From: Streptomyces canus
GTDB taxonomy: Bacteria > Actinomycetota > Actinomycetes > Streptomycetales > Streptomycetaceae
Assembly: GCF_030816965.1 (NCBI RefSeq)
Contig: NZ_JAUSYQ010000002.1
Location: forward strand, 682,001 to 746,000
Length of the DNA: 64,000 nt
Direction of reading: 5' to 3'
Below are positions 1 to 8,107 of the stretch, piece by piece (position 1 is the first letter of the stretch; every line of letters begins with the position of its first letter). The position numbers and the translations under genes are program-made. The notes under the pieces were generated by a model, which saw only the letters and a program-made list of their open reading frames with translations, did no database searches and had not been told where the DNA came from.

Positions 1-252
1 GGCGGCCTCGGCGTGGCGGGCCTGCCTGGAGGACTCACGGCGCAGCCGGTCGATCGCACGGTGACGGGCGGTGGTGATGATCCAGCCGGCCGGGCTCGGC
101 GGCACACCGGTCTCCGGCCAGCGCCGCACAGCCGTGGTGAAGGCGTCCTGGACCGCTTCCTCGGCGACGTCGATGTCGCCGAGGAAGCGCACCAGGACCG
201 CGACCGCGCGGCCGTACTCCTCGCGGAAGACGCCCTCGATGTCCAGGGTCAT
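1..252 (-). CDS. ECF RNA polymerase sigma factor, N-terminal part (cut by window edge)
   Basis: The 84 visible residues form sigma region 2 of an ECF sigma factor. FREEYGRAV and the acidic FLGDIDVAEEAVQDAF segment are followed by RRWPETG, PAGWIITTARHRAIDRLRR, the usual core-binding and -10-recognition helices. The rest lies outside the window. The start ATG shares its A with the TGA of the upstream YCII/DGPF gene (TGATG), so the two are translationally coupled. The PAGWI-TTARHRAIDRLRR signature and the DGPF partner are typical of the ECF42 group, which carries a C-terminal TPR-like extension and has no anti-sigma factor. That subgroup call is inference, because the C-terminus is not visible. 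Confidence 0.9.
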   Translation of the reverse strand, partial: MTLDIEGVFREEYGRAVAVLVRFLGDIDVAEEAVQDAFTTAVRRWPETGVPPSPAGWIITTARHRAIDRLRRESSRQARHAEAA

Positions 253-608
253 CAGTCCTCGGACTCGTGCTGGAAGGGGCGCACCTCGATGGGCAGGGTG
301 GTGGCCAGAGCCGCCTTGCGCCCCCACTCCAGGGCCGCGTCCAGGTCGGGCGCCTTCACGATGCAGAGGCCGCCGAGCTGTTCCTTGCCCTCGGCGTACG
401 GCCCGTCGGTGATCAGCACGTCGCCGTCACGGGGCCGCAGCACGGTCGAGGAGTCGGGGCTGTGCAGTCCCCCGGCGAAGACCCAGGCTCCGGCCTCGCG
501 CAGCTCCTGGTGGAAGGCGTCGAGCCGCTTGCCGATCTCGGCCAGAACCTCGGGGGCGGGCAGCTCGTCCCATCCGGGCTGCATGACGTTCAGCAGGTAG
601 TACTGCAT
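252..608 (-). CDS. YCII-related (DGPF) domain protein
   Basis: A small cytosolic protein of 118 residues, the usual size for a single YCII/DGPF domain (ferredoxin-like fold). It opens MQYYLLNVMQPG. The family motif sits near residues 68-75 as ITDGPYAEGKE, where most members read DGPF. A strong ribosome-binding site (AGGAGGAG) lies 5-6 bases before the ATG. It is the first gene of a two-gene unit with the ECF sigma factor, overlapping it by one base. DGPF proteins are conserved partners of ECF42 sigma factors, but their biochemical role is unknown. A regulatory or enzymatic partnership is inferred from context only. Confidence 0.9.
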   Translation of the reverse strand: MQYYLLNVMQPGWDELPAPEVLAEIGKRLDAFHQELREAGAWVFAGGLHSPDSSTVLRPRDGDVLITDGPYAEGKEQLGGLCIVKAPDLDAALEWGRKAALATTLPIEVRPFQHESED

Positions 609-703
609 GTCGCTCTCCTCCTGTGAGTGTCTCTCACCCCTCTACACGAACGGCACACCCCCGGATCGACACCGCGCGCGACGGGATCGGGAGAATCTTG
701 TCC

Positions 704-1753
704 ATGACCAACGCCGCACCGCACCCGCTCCTCGCCACCGCCCACGCCCTCGCGGCCGGCCTCCTCGCCCCGCACGCGGCAGGGGTCGACCAGGCGGACG
801 TGCCCGCGAGCCACCTCGACGCGATCAGGCGCTCGGGCCTGCTAGGGGTGAGCGCACCGAAGGAGTACGGCGGTGCGGGCGCCCCGGACGCGGTGGCGCG
901 GGAGATCCAGGAGATCCTCGCCGGGGCCTGCTGCTCCACGTGGTTCGTGCAGACCCAGCACCACTCGCCGGTGCGGATGCTCGCGCAGTCCGCCCTGCCG
1001 GTGCGGGAGCGGCTGCTCGGGCCGCTGGCGACCGGCGAGCTGCTGGCCGGGATCGCGTTCGCGCACGTCCGCGCGTTTCCGCGGGTGCCGGTGCGGGCGA
1101 CGGCCGAGCGGGGCGGCTGGCGCTTCGACGGGACGGTGCCGTGGTTCACCGGCTGGGGTCTGAACGACGTGATGCTGCTGGCCGGGGTGAGCGAGGCGGA
1201 CGAGGTGGTGTTCGCGTTCACCGAGGCACGACAGCAGCCGGGACTGCGGGCGTCGGAGCCGATGCGGCTCGCGGCGCTCACCGCGGCCCGGACGGTCTCC
1301 CTGGAGCTGGACGGCCTGTGGCTGCCCGAGGACGCGGTGGTGCTGCACACTCCGCAGGAGAAGTTCGCGCTGGTGGACCGGCCCCGCAACACCAACGCCT
1401 CCCCCGCCGTCTTCGGGGTGGCGTACGCGGCGCTCCGGGTACTGGAGGAGGCCGGGGAGTCCGGGACCGCGGGTGCCCTCCGTGGCCGCCTCGACGACGT
1501 GCGCGGGCAGGTGTACGCCCTGGCCGACCACCCCGTCCCGTATGAGCGCGTCGCCGAACGACTGGCGCTCAAGACACGGTCGTACGACCTGATGCGCGCC
1601 GCCACGACCGCGGCCGTCGTGGCCGGGGGCGGCCGCGCCATGGGCCTGGACGGTACGGCCCAACGGCTGTTCCGCGAGGGGATGTTCCTGCTTGTGCAGG
1701 GACAGACCACCGAGGTGCGCCGCGCGCATCTGGACGCACTGGCGCAGCTCTAG
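704..1753 (+). CDS. Acyl-CoA dehydrogenase family flavoprotein
   Basis: A flavoprotein of 349 residues with the acyl-CoA dehydrogenase fold. The N-terminal helical part has GLLGVSAPKEYGG near residue 45. The middle beta domain has FDGTVPWFTGWG. The C-terminal helical bundle has AATTAAVVAGGG near the end. The start at 704 (MTNAAPHP) is chosen over an in-frame ATG at 623 because the extra residues look non-conserved and GGGAG lies just upstream. The C-terminus converges on the alpha/beta hydrolase gene and their stop codons overlap (TAG on each strand within 1750-1753). It is monocistronic. It may be a flavin-dependent monooxygenase-like member (compare the DszC/SfnB types downstream) rather than a true beta-oxidation enzyme. 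The substrate is unknown. Confidence 0.85.
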   Translation: MTNAAPHPLLATAHALAAGLLAPHAAGVDQADVPASHLDAIRRSGLLGVSAPKEYGGAGAPDAVAREIQEILAGACCSTWFVQTQHHSPVRMLAQSALPVRERLLGPLATGELLAGIAFAHVRAFPRVPVRATAERGGWRFDGTVPWFTGWGLNDVMLLAGVSEADEVVFAFTEARQQPGLRASEPMRLAALTAARTVSLELDGLWLPEDAVVLHTPQEKFALVDRPRNTNASPAVFGVAYAALRVLEEAGESGTAGALRGRLDDVRGQVYALADHPVPYERVAERLALKTRSYDLMRAATTAAVVAGGGRAMGLDGTAQRLFREGMFLLVQGQTTEVRRAHLDALAQL

Positions 1754-2574
1754 GCCAGGAAGTCGACGAGGGCGGCCGTGAGGTGTGCGGGGGCGTCCTC
1801 CTGGACGAGGTGACCGGCGCCCGGGACCGTTTCGAGGCGTGCGCCCGGGATGCGCGCGACGAGTTCGCGCCCCTTGTCGACGGGGATCCAGGTGTCGTCC
1901 TCGCCCCAGCACACCAGGGTCGGGACCGCGATCTCGCCGTACCGGTCCTGCACTTCGTCGGTGTAGCGCTGGTCGGCCTGGGCGATCTGGCGGTAGAAGG
2001 CCGCCTGGCCCGGGTCGCCGAGCCAGGGCTCGACGAGGCGGTCGAGGACGGCGGGGTGCAGGCCGGGGCGGCTGGCGGAGCTGACGTACTCGCGGACGAG
2101 GGCCCGGTGCAGGGCGGGCGGCAGTTGGTCGAAGACGTCGGAGTGCTTGCCGACGAGCCGGAAGAACGGCGACCCCCAAGGGGCCAGCGCGACCGGGTCG
2201 ACCAGGGCGAGCGAGCGGTAGCGGGCGCCGTGCAGCAGATGGGCCCGCAGGGACACGGCACCGCCGAAGTCGTGGGCCACGACCCGGGGTCGGTCGAGAT
2301 CCCAGTGCGCCAGGAGCTCGGTGAAGACCCGGCCCTGGGCCGCCAGGGAGACATCCTGGCCGGCGAACATCTCCGAGGCCCCGTAGCCGGGCATGTCCCA
2401 CACGAACACGTGGTGGCGGCGGGCGAGGGCGCGGGCGACGGCACGCCAGACATAGGAGGAGAAGGGCGTGCCGTGGAGGAGGACGACCGGGTCCCGGCCC
2501 ACGTCTCCGAGGCTGTCCCAGCGGACCTCACCGGAGCTGCTGCGGAAGGTCCTGGTCAACGGCCAGTCGCTCAC
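1750..2574 (-). CDS. Alpha/beta hydrolase with aspartate nucleophile (haloalkane dehalogenase/epoxide hydrolase type)
   Basis: A protein of 274 residues with the alpha/beta-hydrolase layout. LLHGTPFSSYVWR is the oxyanion-side motif near residue 32. The nucleophile elbow reads VVAHDFGGAVSLR, so the nucleophile is Asp rather than Ser. The acid is in WGEDDTWIP and the catalytic His in GAGHLVQED near the C-terminus. Asp elbows are the hallmark of haloalkane dehalogenases and epoxide hydrolases, but the exact substrate cannot be read. It lies 57 bases after ssuD on the same strand and is probably the last gene of the organosulfur operon, so it may process an organic by-product or a different organosulfur substrate. 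That link is inference. Confidence 0.88.
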   Translation of the reverse strand: MSDWPLTRTFRSSSGEVRWDSLGDVGRDPVVLLHGTPFSSYVWRAVARALARRHHVFVWDMPGYGASEMFAGQDVSLAAQGRVFTELLAHWDLDRPRVVAHDFGGAVSLRAHLLHGARYRSLALVDPVALAPWGSPFFRLVGKHSDVFDQLPPALHRALVREYVSSASRPGLHPAVLDRLVEPWLGDPGQAAFYRQIAQADQRYTDEVQDRYGEIAVPTLVCWGEDDTWIPVDKGRELVARIPGARLETVPGAGHLVQEDAPAHLTAALVDFLA

Positions 2575-2631
2575 GGGCTGTTCCTCTCGACGGTTTCGCA
2601 GGTCGAGCCCGTGAGCGTATGTGGTGACGGC

Positions 2632-3777
2632 CTAGCTCGCGAACGGCACCTGCGCCGAGGGCGCGACCCGATCGCCGGCCGGGTGCTGCCACAGCCCCTG
2701 TGCGGCCAGGCGGGGCAGGACTCCCTCACCGAACCAGTAGGCCTCCTCCAGATGCGGGTAGCCGGAGAGCACGAACTCGTCGATGCCGAGGGCGTGGTAC
2801 TCCTTGATCCGCTCCGCGACCTCGTCGTGGCTGCCGACCAGCGCGGTGCCCGCGCCGCCGCGCACCAGGCCGATGCCGGCCCACAGGTTGGGGTGGATCT
2901 CCAGGCCGTCGCGGGCGCCGCCGCCGTGCAGGGCGAGCATGCGCTGCTGCCCCTCGGACTCGCTGCGGGCGAGCCCGGCCTGCACCGACCTGACGGTCTC
3001 GGGGTCGAAACCCTCCAGGAGGCGGTTCGCCTCGGCCCAGGCCTGCTCGGAGGTGTCGCGCGTGATGACGTGCAGGCGGATTCCGAAGCGCAGGGTGCGG
3101 CCCTCCTTGGCCGCGAGCCCACGGATCCAGGCGATCTTCTCGGCGACCTGTGCAGGCGGCTCGCCCCAGGTGAGGTACACGTCGACGTACTTGGCGGCGA
3201 CCTCCCCGGCGATGGGCGAGGACCCGCCGAAGTACACCTCGGGCACCGGGTCGGGCACACGCGCCAGCTTCGCGTCCTCGACGTGGAGGTGCTCGCCGTG
3301 CAGGTCGACGGTCTTGCCCTCCCACAACCCCCGTACGACGTCCAGGAATTCCCCGGTACGGCGGTAGCGGGCGTCCTTGTCGAGGAAGTCCCCGTAGGCC
3401 CGCTGTTCGTGGCTCTCACCGCCGGTGACCACGTTGAGCAGCAGCCGACCGCCGGTCTGCCGCTGGAAGGTGGACGCCATCTGCGCGGCGAGGGTGGGTG
3501 AGACGAAGCCGGGCCGGAAGGCGACCAGGAACTTCAGGCGCTCGGTGTTCTGGCTGACCATGGCGGTGGTCAGCCACGCGTCCTCGCACCAGGCGCCGGT
3601 GGGCGTGAGCGCCCCCACGAAGCCCAGGTCCTCGGCCGCGCGGGCGATCTGGCTCAGGTAGGCGACCGTCGGCGGACGGTCCCGTCCGGAGACGGTGGCG
3701 GGCGTGCCGTGACCGCCGCCCACGACATGGCGGCTGTCGCCGTTGGTGGGCAGGAACCAGTGGAAGGTGAGGGACAT
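2632..3777 (-). CDS. ssuD: FMNH2-dependent alkanesulfonate monooxygenase (SsuD/MsuD)
   Basis: A bacterial-luciferase-type flavin monooxygenase of 381 residues, the normal SsuD length. It opens MSLTFHWFLPTNGDSRHV. Diagnostic stretches are LTPTGAWCEDAW, the RPGFVSPTLAAQMAST segment, LLLNVVTGGESHEQRAYG and VYFGGSSPIAGEVAAKYVDVYLTWGEPP. Such enzymes use FMNH2 from a separate reductase and oxygen to split alkanesulfonates into sulfite and an aldehyde in the cytoplasm. Here ssuE lies two genes upstream in the same orientation, with 31 bases between ssuD and the sfnB-like gene. Because sfnG is in the operon, methanesulfonate (as for MsuD) is the most likely natural substrate, although SsuD and MsuD cannot be separated by eye. 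Confidence 0.93.
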   Translation of the reverse strand: MSLTFHWFLPTNGDSRHVVGGGHGTPATVSGRDRPPTVAYLSQIARAAEDLGFVGALTPTGAWCEDAWLTTAMVSQNTERLKFLVAFRPGFVSPTLAAQMASTFQRQTGGRLLLNVVTGGESHEQRAYGDFLDKDARYRRTGEFLDVVRGLWEGKTVDLHGEHLHVEDAKLARVPDPVPEVYFGGSSPIAGEVAAKYVDVYLTWGEPPAQVAEKIAWIRGLAAKEGRTLRFGIRLHVITRDTSEQAWAEANRLLEGFDPETVRSVQAGLARSESEGQQRMLALHGGGARDGLEIHPNLWAGIGLVRGGAGTALVGSHDEVAERIKEYHALGIDEFVLSGYPHLEEAYWFGEGVLPRLAAQGLWQHPAGDRVAPSAQVPFAS

Positions 3778-3808
3778 GGGGGCTCCGATCTGGAAGGTCC
3801 GCAGTTCG

Positions 3809-4993
3809 TCAGAGGAGGCCGTGGCGGGGTGGCCGGGTGCCGTTGAGCACGTACCTTCCGATGTGCTGGATCTTCCAGCGGCTCGGGTCGTGCAGGGTGT
3901 GGGTGCGGGCGTCGCGCCAATGCCGGTGCAGATTCAGGGAGTTGAGTGCCGAGCGGGTGCCGGACACCTCGAACAGGGCGCTCGCGACCTCGACCGCGGC
4001 CTGCGCCGCCGACACCTTGGCCGCGGCCACGGCGATGGACGCCTCGGCCGCCGAGTCGTCGGTGAGATCGGCCCGGGCTGCTTCCACGGCACGGGCGGCT
4101 TCCCGGAGCAGGGCCTCGGACGCCCGCACCTGGATGGCCAGTTCGCCGAAGCGCTGGATCAGCAGGGGGTCCTCGGCGGCGGTCTCGACACCGCTCTCGA
4201 ACCACGGACGGCTCTTCGTCCGGACGAACTCCACTGCCTCCGCAAGCGCTCCCCCGGCGATCCCGGCGTCGATGGCGGCGTGCAGCAACTGGGCGACGGC
4301 TCCGTGGAGTTGAGGGCCCTCGAAGGTGAGGTGGTGGGGCAGGACCCGGTCGGCCGGGACCTCGACGCCTTCGAGGCGGACGGTGCCGCTGGCCGTCGTA
4401 CGCTGGCCGAGTCCGTCCCAGTCGTCGATCACCGTGAGGCCGGGAGCGTTGCTGGGGACGTAGGCGACGTGCAGTTTGTCGTCCTCGGCGCGGGCCAGCA
4501 CGGGGATCCAGTCGGCGAACAGGGCACCGGTGGAGTAATGCTTCACGCCGTCGAGGACGTACGAGCCGGCCGGCCCGGGGTGCAGGCGGGTACGGATGTC
4601 CTGGACGTGCTTGGTTCCGGCCTCGGACTGGGCGTTGCCGAAGCGGCGGCCGGCGAGCAGCTCGGCGAAGAAGAACTTCCGCTGTTCCTCGGTGCCCTGA
4701 CGGCGGATCACATTGACGTAGGCGAAGTGGCTCTGCGGGATCTGGGAAAGGCTTCCGTCGGCGGAGGCGAGCAGCCGGAAGATCTCGGCGAGGGTGGAGG
4801 AGCTCACGTCCGCTCCCCCGTGCTCTGCGGGGACGGTGACGGCGAGCAGCCCGGAGGCGGAGAGCCGGTCCAACTCCTCGCGCGGCAGCCTGCGTTCGGC
4901 GTCCCTGGTGGAGGCGCCCGCGCGGAACTCCGCGGCAAGTGACGCGGCGACCGCGAGGGCCTCCGCGTCGTCGGCGATCACATGGGCGGTCAT
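3809..4993 (-). CDS. sfnB: SfnB-family sulfur acquisition oxidoreductase (acyl-CoA dehydrogenase fold)
   Basis: A flavoprotein of 394 residues. It starts MTAHVIADDAEALAVA, then LSASGLLAVTVPAEHGGADV, SLSQIPQSHFAYVN and KFFFAELLAGRRFGNAQSE, a pattern typical of the SfnB family. The C-terminus has FEVSGTRSAL and RDARTHTLHDPSRWK, shared with DszC-like monooxygenases. SfnB is needed for growth of pseudomonads on dimethyl sulfone, but its exact reaction is not settled; it may be an FMNH2-dependent oxygenase or a dehydrogenase. The stop of ssuE lies only five bases before this ATG, so the two are probably coupled. Confidence 0.88.
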   Translation of the reverse strand: MTAHVIADDAEALAVAASLAAEFRAGASTRDAERRLPREELDRLSASGLLAVTVPAEHGGADVSSSTLAEIFRLLASADGSLSQIPQSHFAYVNVIRRQGTEEQRKFFFAELLAGRRFGNAQSEAGTKHVQDIRTRLHPGPAGSYVLDGVKHYSTGALFADWIPVLARAEDDKLHVAYVPSNAPGLTVIDDWDGLGQRTTASGTVRLEGVEVPADRVLPHHLTFEGPQLHGAVAQLLHAAIDAGIAGGALAEAVEFVRTKSRPWFESGVETAAEDPLLIQRFGELAIQVRASEALLREAARAVEAARADLTDDSAAEASIAVAAAKVSAAQAAVEVASALFEVSGTRSALNSLNLHRHWRDARTHTLHDPSRWKIQHIGRYVLNGTRPPRHGLL

Positions 4994-4998
4994 GGGGA

Positions 4999-5553
4999 TC
5001 AGCTCGCCGCCGCGAGCACCGGCCGCCGTCCCAGCGCGGTCGAGAACTGGTCGACGACCTGCGTGAGCGCCTCGGTCGCGGCCGGTGCGACGGTCAGCGA
5101 GCCGTCCTCCTGCACGGCGATGTCCTTGTCGAGGGTGAACCAGCCCTGCACGATGTGGGCCGCGCCCATGGAGCTGAGGACCGGGCGGAGCGCGTAGTCG
5201 ATGGCCAGGACGTGGGCGGTGGAGCCGCCGGTGGCCAGAGGCAGCACGGTCTTGCCGAGGAGGGCGTACTGCGGGAGCAGGTCGAGCAGGGCCTTGAGGA
5301 CACCGGAGTACGAGGCCTTGTAGACGGGAGTGCCTACGACGATCCCGTCGGCGCGCTCGAAGAGCTCGGTCACCTCGACGATCGCCGGGTGCTTGAAGTC
5401 GGCGCCGAGCAGGGCCTCGGCGGGGACGGTGCGGACGTCGAGCGGGATCACCTCGTGGCCCTGCGCGGTCAGGCGCCGGTCGAGGTGGCGCAGCAGCCGG
5501 TTGGTGCGGGAGGAGGCGGAGGGACTGCCGGAGACGGACAGGACGGTGGCCAT
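4999..5553 (-). CDS. ssuE: NAD(P)H-dependent FMN reductase (SsuE/MsuE)
   Basis: A flavodoxin-fold reductase of 184 residues. The N-terminal LSVSGSPSASSRTNRLL is the FMN phosphate-binding loop. DGIVVGTPVYKASYSGVLK and LLGKTVLPLATGGS are the conserved flavin- and dimer-contacting segments of SsuE. It would supply reduced FMN to the two luciferase-type oxygenases (SfnG and SsuD) and to the DszC-like enzyme encoded in the same operon. This is the only flavin reductase recognised in the cluster, so it is probably shared. It sits 63 bases after the DszC/MsuC-like gene. Confidence 0.93.
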   Translation of the reverse strand: MATVLSVSGSPSASSRTNRLLRHLDRRLTAQGHEVIPLDVRTVPAEALLGADFKHPAIVEVTELFERADGIVVGTPVYKASYSGVLKALLDLLPQYALLGKTVLPLATGGSTAHVLAIDYALRPVLSSMGAAHIVQGWFTLDKDIAVQEDGSLTVAPAATEALTQVVDQFSTALGRRPVLAAAS

Positions 5554-5616
5554 GCGGTCCTCTTTCGGGGAGGAGGGGCGCCCCCGGTTCAGGAGGGGGC
5601 GCCCCTGGGGAAGCGG

Positions 5617-6834
5617 TCAGGAGTACCAGGTGGGCTCGGGCAGCTCGCCTTCGAGGACCCAGCGGCCGACCTCGCGCCGCTTGTACGCGACCGGGTCGTG
5701 GAGGGTGTGGGTGCGGACGTTGCGCCAGAAGCGGTCCAGGCCCTCCGAGGTGGCCGTGGAGCGGGCGCCCGTCACCTCGAAGATCCGGTGGGAGATCTCC
5801 AGGGCCACGTCGGTGGCGCGGGCCTTGACCGCGGCCACCCGGACCTCGAAGTCCCCTCGCGTCTGCTCGGTGACCGCGTCGGGGTCGTCGTGGAGCTTCT
5901 GTCCCTCGGCGGCGACGGCGTCGGCGAGGGCCTCGGCCGCCCAGAGCTTGGCGGTGAGGTCACCGTAGATGTCGATGACATACGGCTCGTCGACCGCGCG
6001 CTCGTAGCCGCCGTGCAGCCAGGAGCGGGACTTCTCGCGGGTGTAGGTGGCGGCCGTCTCCAGGGCACCACCCGCGATGCCCAGGTAGAAGTTGACGAAG
6101 ACCAGCTGGATGGTGGGGACGTTGAGGGTGTTGTAGACGCGCGGCTGGAACACCTTGTCGGCATAGCCGGCCGCGTTCGCCCATGGGGTGCGCACTCCGT
6201 CGAGGGTGACGCCGCCGCTCTCGGTGAGGCGCTGACCGATGTTGTCCCAGTCGTCGTGGAAGGTCAGGCCTTCCGAGTCGGAGGGCACGATCGCGAAGAT
6301 GTGCTGGTCGGTGCCCTCCAGGACGCCTTCCAGGACGGTGACGTCGGAGACCTTGCTGCCGGTGGAGAAGGACTTGCGGCCGGTGTAGACGAGGTCGTCG
6401 CCGTCCTCGGTCACCACGACGTCCTTGTCGCGCGGGTTGACCGCGCCACCGAAGAACCAGCGGTTGCGGGACGCCTCGGCCTCGACATGCTCCCACTGCT
6501 CGCGGGTGCCGACCAGGCGGGCGGCCCAGAACCACAGGTAGTGGTAGCCGAGGAGCTGGCCGATGGAGCCGTCGGCCTTGGCGACCTCGCGGACGACCCG
6601 GTAGGCGGTGGGCCAGTCCTGGCCGCCACCGCCGTGTTCGGTGGGGCCGAGCAGGGTGACGAGACCGGCGTCCTTCAGGAGCTGGACCTCGGCGTACGGG
6701 GTGGCGCCCACATGGTCGCGTTCGGCGGCGTCGGTGGCGAGGACGGCGGCGACCTCGGCGGCGCGGGCGATCCAGTCCTGGGTGGTCTCGGGGGCGGGGC
6801 GGGTCTGCCAGTCGGTGGGCGTGACGGTGCTCAT
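5617..6834 (-). CDS. DszC/MsuC-like FMNH2-dependent monooxygenase (acyl-CoA dehydrogenase fold)
   Basis: A protein of 405 residues resembling dibenzothiophene monooxygenase DszC along its length. LLGPTEHGGGGQDWPTAYRVVREVAKADGS is followed by LLGYHYLWFW, FSTGSKVSD, DDWDNIGQRLTESGG and, near the end, DRFWRNVRTHTLHDPVAYK. The start at 6834 is chosen because AAAGAGG lies just upstream; the longer open frame to 7095 runs into sfnG. MsuC, the methanesulfinate monooxygenase of pseudomonads, belongs to this fold. The missing step between SfnG (methanesulfinate) and SsuD/MsuD (methanesulfonate) makes this the best MsuC candidate. That assignment is inference from pathway logic. Confidence 0.87.
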   Translation of the reverse strand: MSTVTPTDWQTRPAPETTQDWIARAAEVAAVLATDAAERDHVGATPYAEVQLLKDAGLVTLLGPTEHGGGGQDWPTAYRVVREVAKADGSIGQLLGYHYLWFWAARLVGTREQWEHVEAEASRNRWFFGGAVNPRDKDVVVTEDGDDLVYTGRKSFSTGSKVSDVTVLEGVLEGTDQHIFAIVPSDSEGLTFHDDWDNIGQRLTESGGVTLDGVRTPWANAAGYADKVFQPRVYNTLNVPTIQLVFVNFYLGIAGGALETAATYTREKSRSWLHGGYERAVDEPYVIDIYGDLTAKLWAAEALADAVAAEGQKLHDDPDAVTEQTRGDFEVRVAAVKARATDVALEISHRIFEVTGARSTATSEGLDRFWRNVRTHTLHDPVAYKRREVGRWVLEGELPEPTWYS

Positions 6835-6863
6835 GCGGATGACCTCTTTCGCAGGTGGGGGGA

Positions 6864-7964
6864 TCAGGCGTCGGAGTCCGGGAGCTGGCCCTCCAGCTCC
6901 CGCACGAGCGGCAGCACTCGCTTGCCGAAGTACTCGACCTCCTCGTGGTAGTGCAGGAAGCCGAGGAGGAGGAGGTCCACGCCGAGCTTCTTGTAGGCGA
7001 CGATCCGTTCGGCGATCTGCTCCGGCGTGCCGATGAGGCCGGTGCGGAAGCCGTCGTTGTACTGGACGAGGTCCTCGAAGGTGGAGTCCTGCCACATGCC
7101 CTTCTTGTCGCCGGTGGACTGTCCGGCCTGCTTCACGGCCGCACCGAATCCCTCGACGGCCTCCGTGTCGGCCTTGGCGACGATCTCCCTCAGCGTCTCG
7201 CGGGCCTCGGCCTCGGTGTCCCGGGCGATGAGGAAGCCGTTGAGGCCGAACTTCGGTGCCCTGCGCCCGACTTCGGCGGCGGACTTGCGGACGTCGGTGA
7301 TCTGCTCGACGACTCCGTCGAAGTCCTTGCCGTTGGAGAAGTACCAGTCGGACACCCGGCCGGCCATGGCGCGGGCGGCGCTGGAGTTGCCGCCCTGGAA
7401 GATCTCCGGGTGCGGCCGGTCCTCGGTGTTGAGGGGCTTGGGCTTGAGGGAGAAGTCCCGCAACCGGTAGAAGTCACCGGCGAGTTCGGCGTGGTCCTCC
7501 GTCCAGATCTTGCGCAGGGCGGTGATGAACTCCTCGGAGCGGCGGTAGCGCTCGTCGTGCTCCAGCCAGGGCTCACCGAGGGCGGTGAACTCGCCCTTGA
7601 ACCAGCCCGATACGACGTTCACGGCGAAGCGGCCCTTGGAGAGGTGGTCGGCCGTCGCGCCGAGCTTGGCGAGGACGCCCGGGTGCCACAGACCGGGGTG
7701 GACGGCGGCGATGACCTTCAGGCGCTGGGTGGCGAGCAGCAGAGCGAGGCTGAAGCTGGTCGACTCGTGCTGAAACTCGGCGCCGTAGCTGGCCATGTAG
7801 CGGACCTGGCTGAGGGCGTAGTCGAAGCCGTTGTTCTCGGCGAGGACGGCGAGTTCGCGGTTGTAGTCGTAGCCCCAGTCGGTGCGCTGCTCGATCTTGC
7901 TGGTGACCAGTCCCCCACTGACGTTGGGGACCCAGTAGGCGAATTTCACGGGCGCGGCAGGCAT
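6864..7964 (-). CDS. sfnG: Dimethyl sulfone monooxygenase SfnG
   Basis: A luciferase-type flavin monooxygenase of 366 residues. It begins MPAAPVKFAYWVPNVSGGLV, then TDWGYDYNRELA, STSFSLALLLATQRLKVIAAVHPG, GRFAVNVVSGWFKGEF, HPEIFQGGNSSAARAM and DLLLLGFLHYHEEVEYFG. These are characteristic of SfnG, which uses FMNH2 and oxygen to turn dimethyl sulfone into methanesulfinate and formaldehyde. The start at 7964 is fixed by ACAGGAG six bases upstream; another ATG four bases earlier is out of frame. It is the first enzyme gene of the operon, 121 bases after the leader peptide stop. Its ribosome-binding site is complementary to the leader's cysteine codons. Confidence 0.9.
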   Translation of the reverse strand: MPAAPVKFAYWVPNVSGGLVTSKIEQRTDWGYDYNRELAVLAENNGFDYALSQVRYMASYGAEFQHESTSFSLALLLATQRLKVIAAVHPGLWHPGVLAKLGATADHLSKGRFAVNVVSGWFKGEFTALGEPWLEHDERYRRSEEFITALRKIWTEDHAELAGDFYRLRDFSLKPKPLNTEDRPHPEIFQGGNSSAARAMAGRVSDWYFSNGKDFDGVVEQITDVRKSAAEVGRRAPKFGLNGFLIARDTEAEARETLREIVAKADTEAVEGFGAAVKQAGQSTGDKKGMWQDSTFEDLVQYNDGFRTGLIGTPEQIAERIVAYKKLGVDLLLLGFLHYHEEVEYFGKRVLPLVRELEGQLPDSDA

Positions 7965-7970
7965 GCATGA

Positions 7971-8107
7971 CTCCTGTTGCGGAATGTTTTCGGGCACGCC
8001 GAATTCAAGAGGTGCGCGGGCACAGGGAATTCAGGCGGGGAAAGCCTCAGAAAGAGGGAAAGCGCGGCGGATCACAGGAGGTTGATCAGGCCGCGGCGCA
8101 ACAGGAG
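7971..8107 (-). promoter_or_regulatory. Candidate cysteine-responsive translational attenuator of sfnG
   Basis: On the plus strand, CTCCTGTTGCG at 7971-7981 and CGCAACAGGAG at 8097-8107 are perfect 11-base inverted partners. In the minus-strand mRNA the first is the sfnG ribosome-binding site and the second spans the leader's Ser-Cys-Cys codons, so the two can pair and hide the site. A second, weaker partner (CTCCTGT in mRNA, 8074-8080) lies just after the leader stop. A ribosome stalled on the Cys codons would free the site, so sfnG would be read when cysteine is scarce. The complementarity is seen directly; the mechanism is inference, resembling that described for polycysteine leader ORFs of mycobacteria. 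Confidence 0.65.

Noticed and set aside
5617..7095. A 492-residue start for the DszC/MsuC-like protein
   Set aside because: It would overlap sfnG by more than 200 bases; ATG 6834 has a clear ribosome-binding site and gives family-like length.
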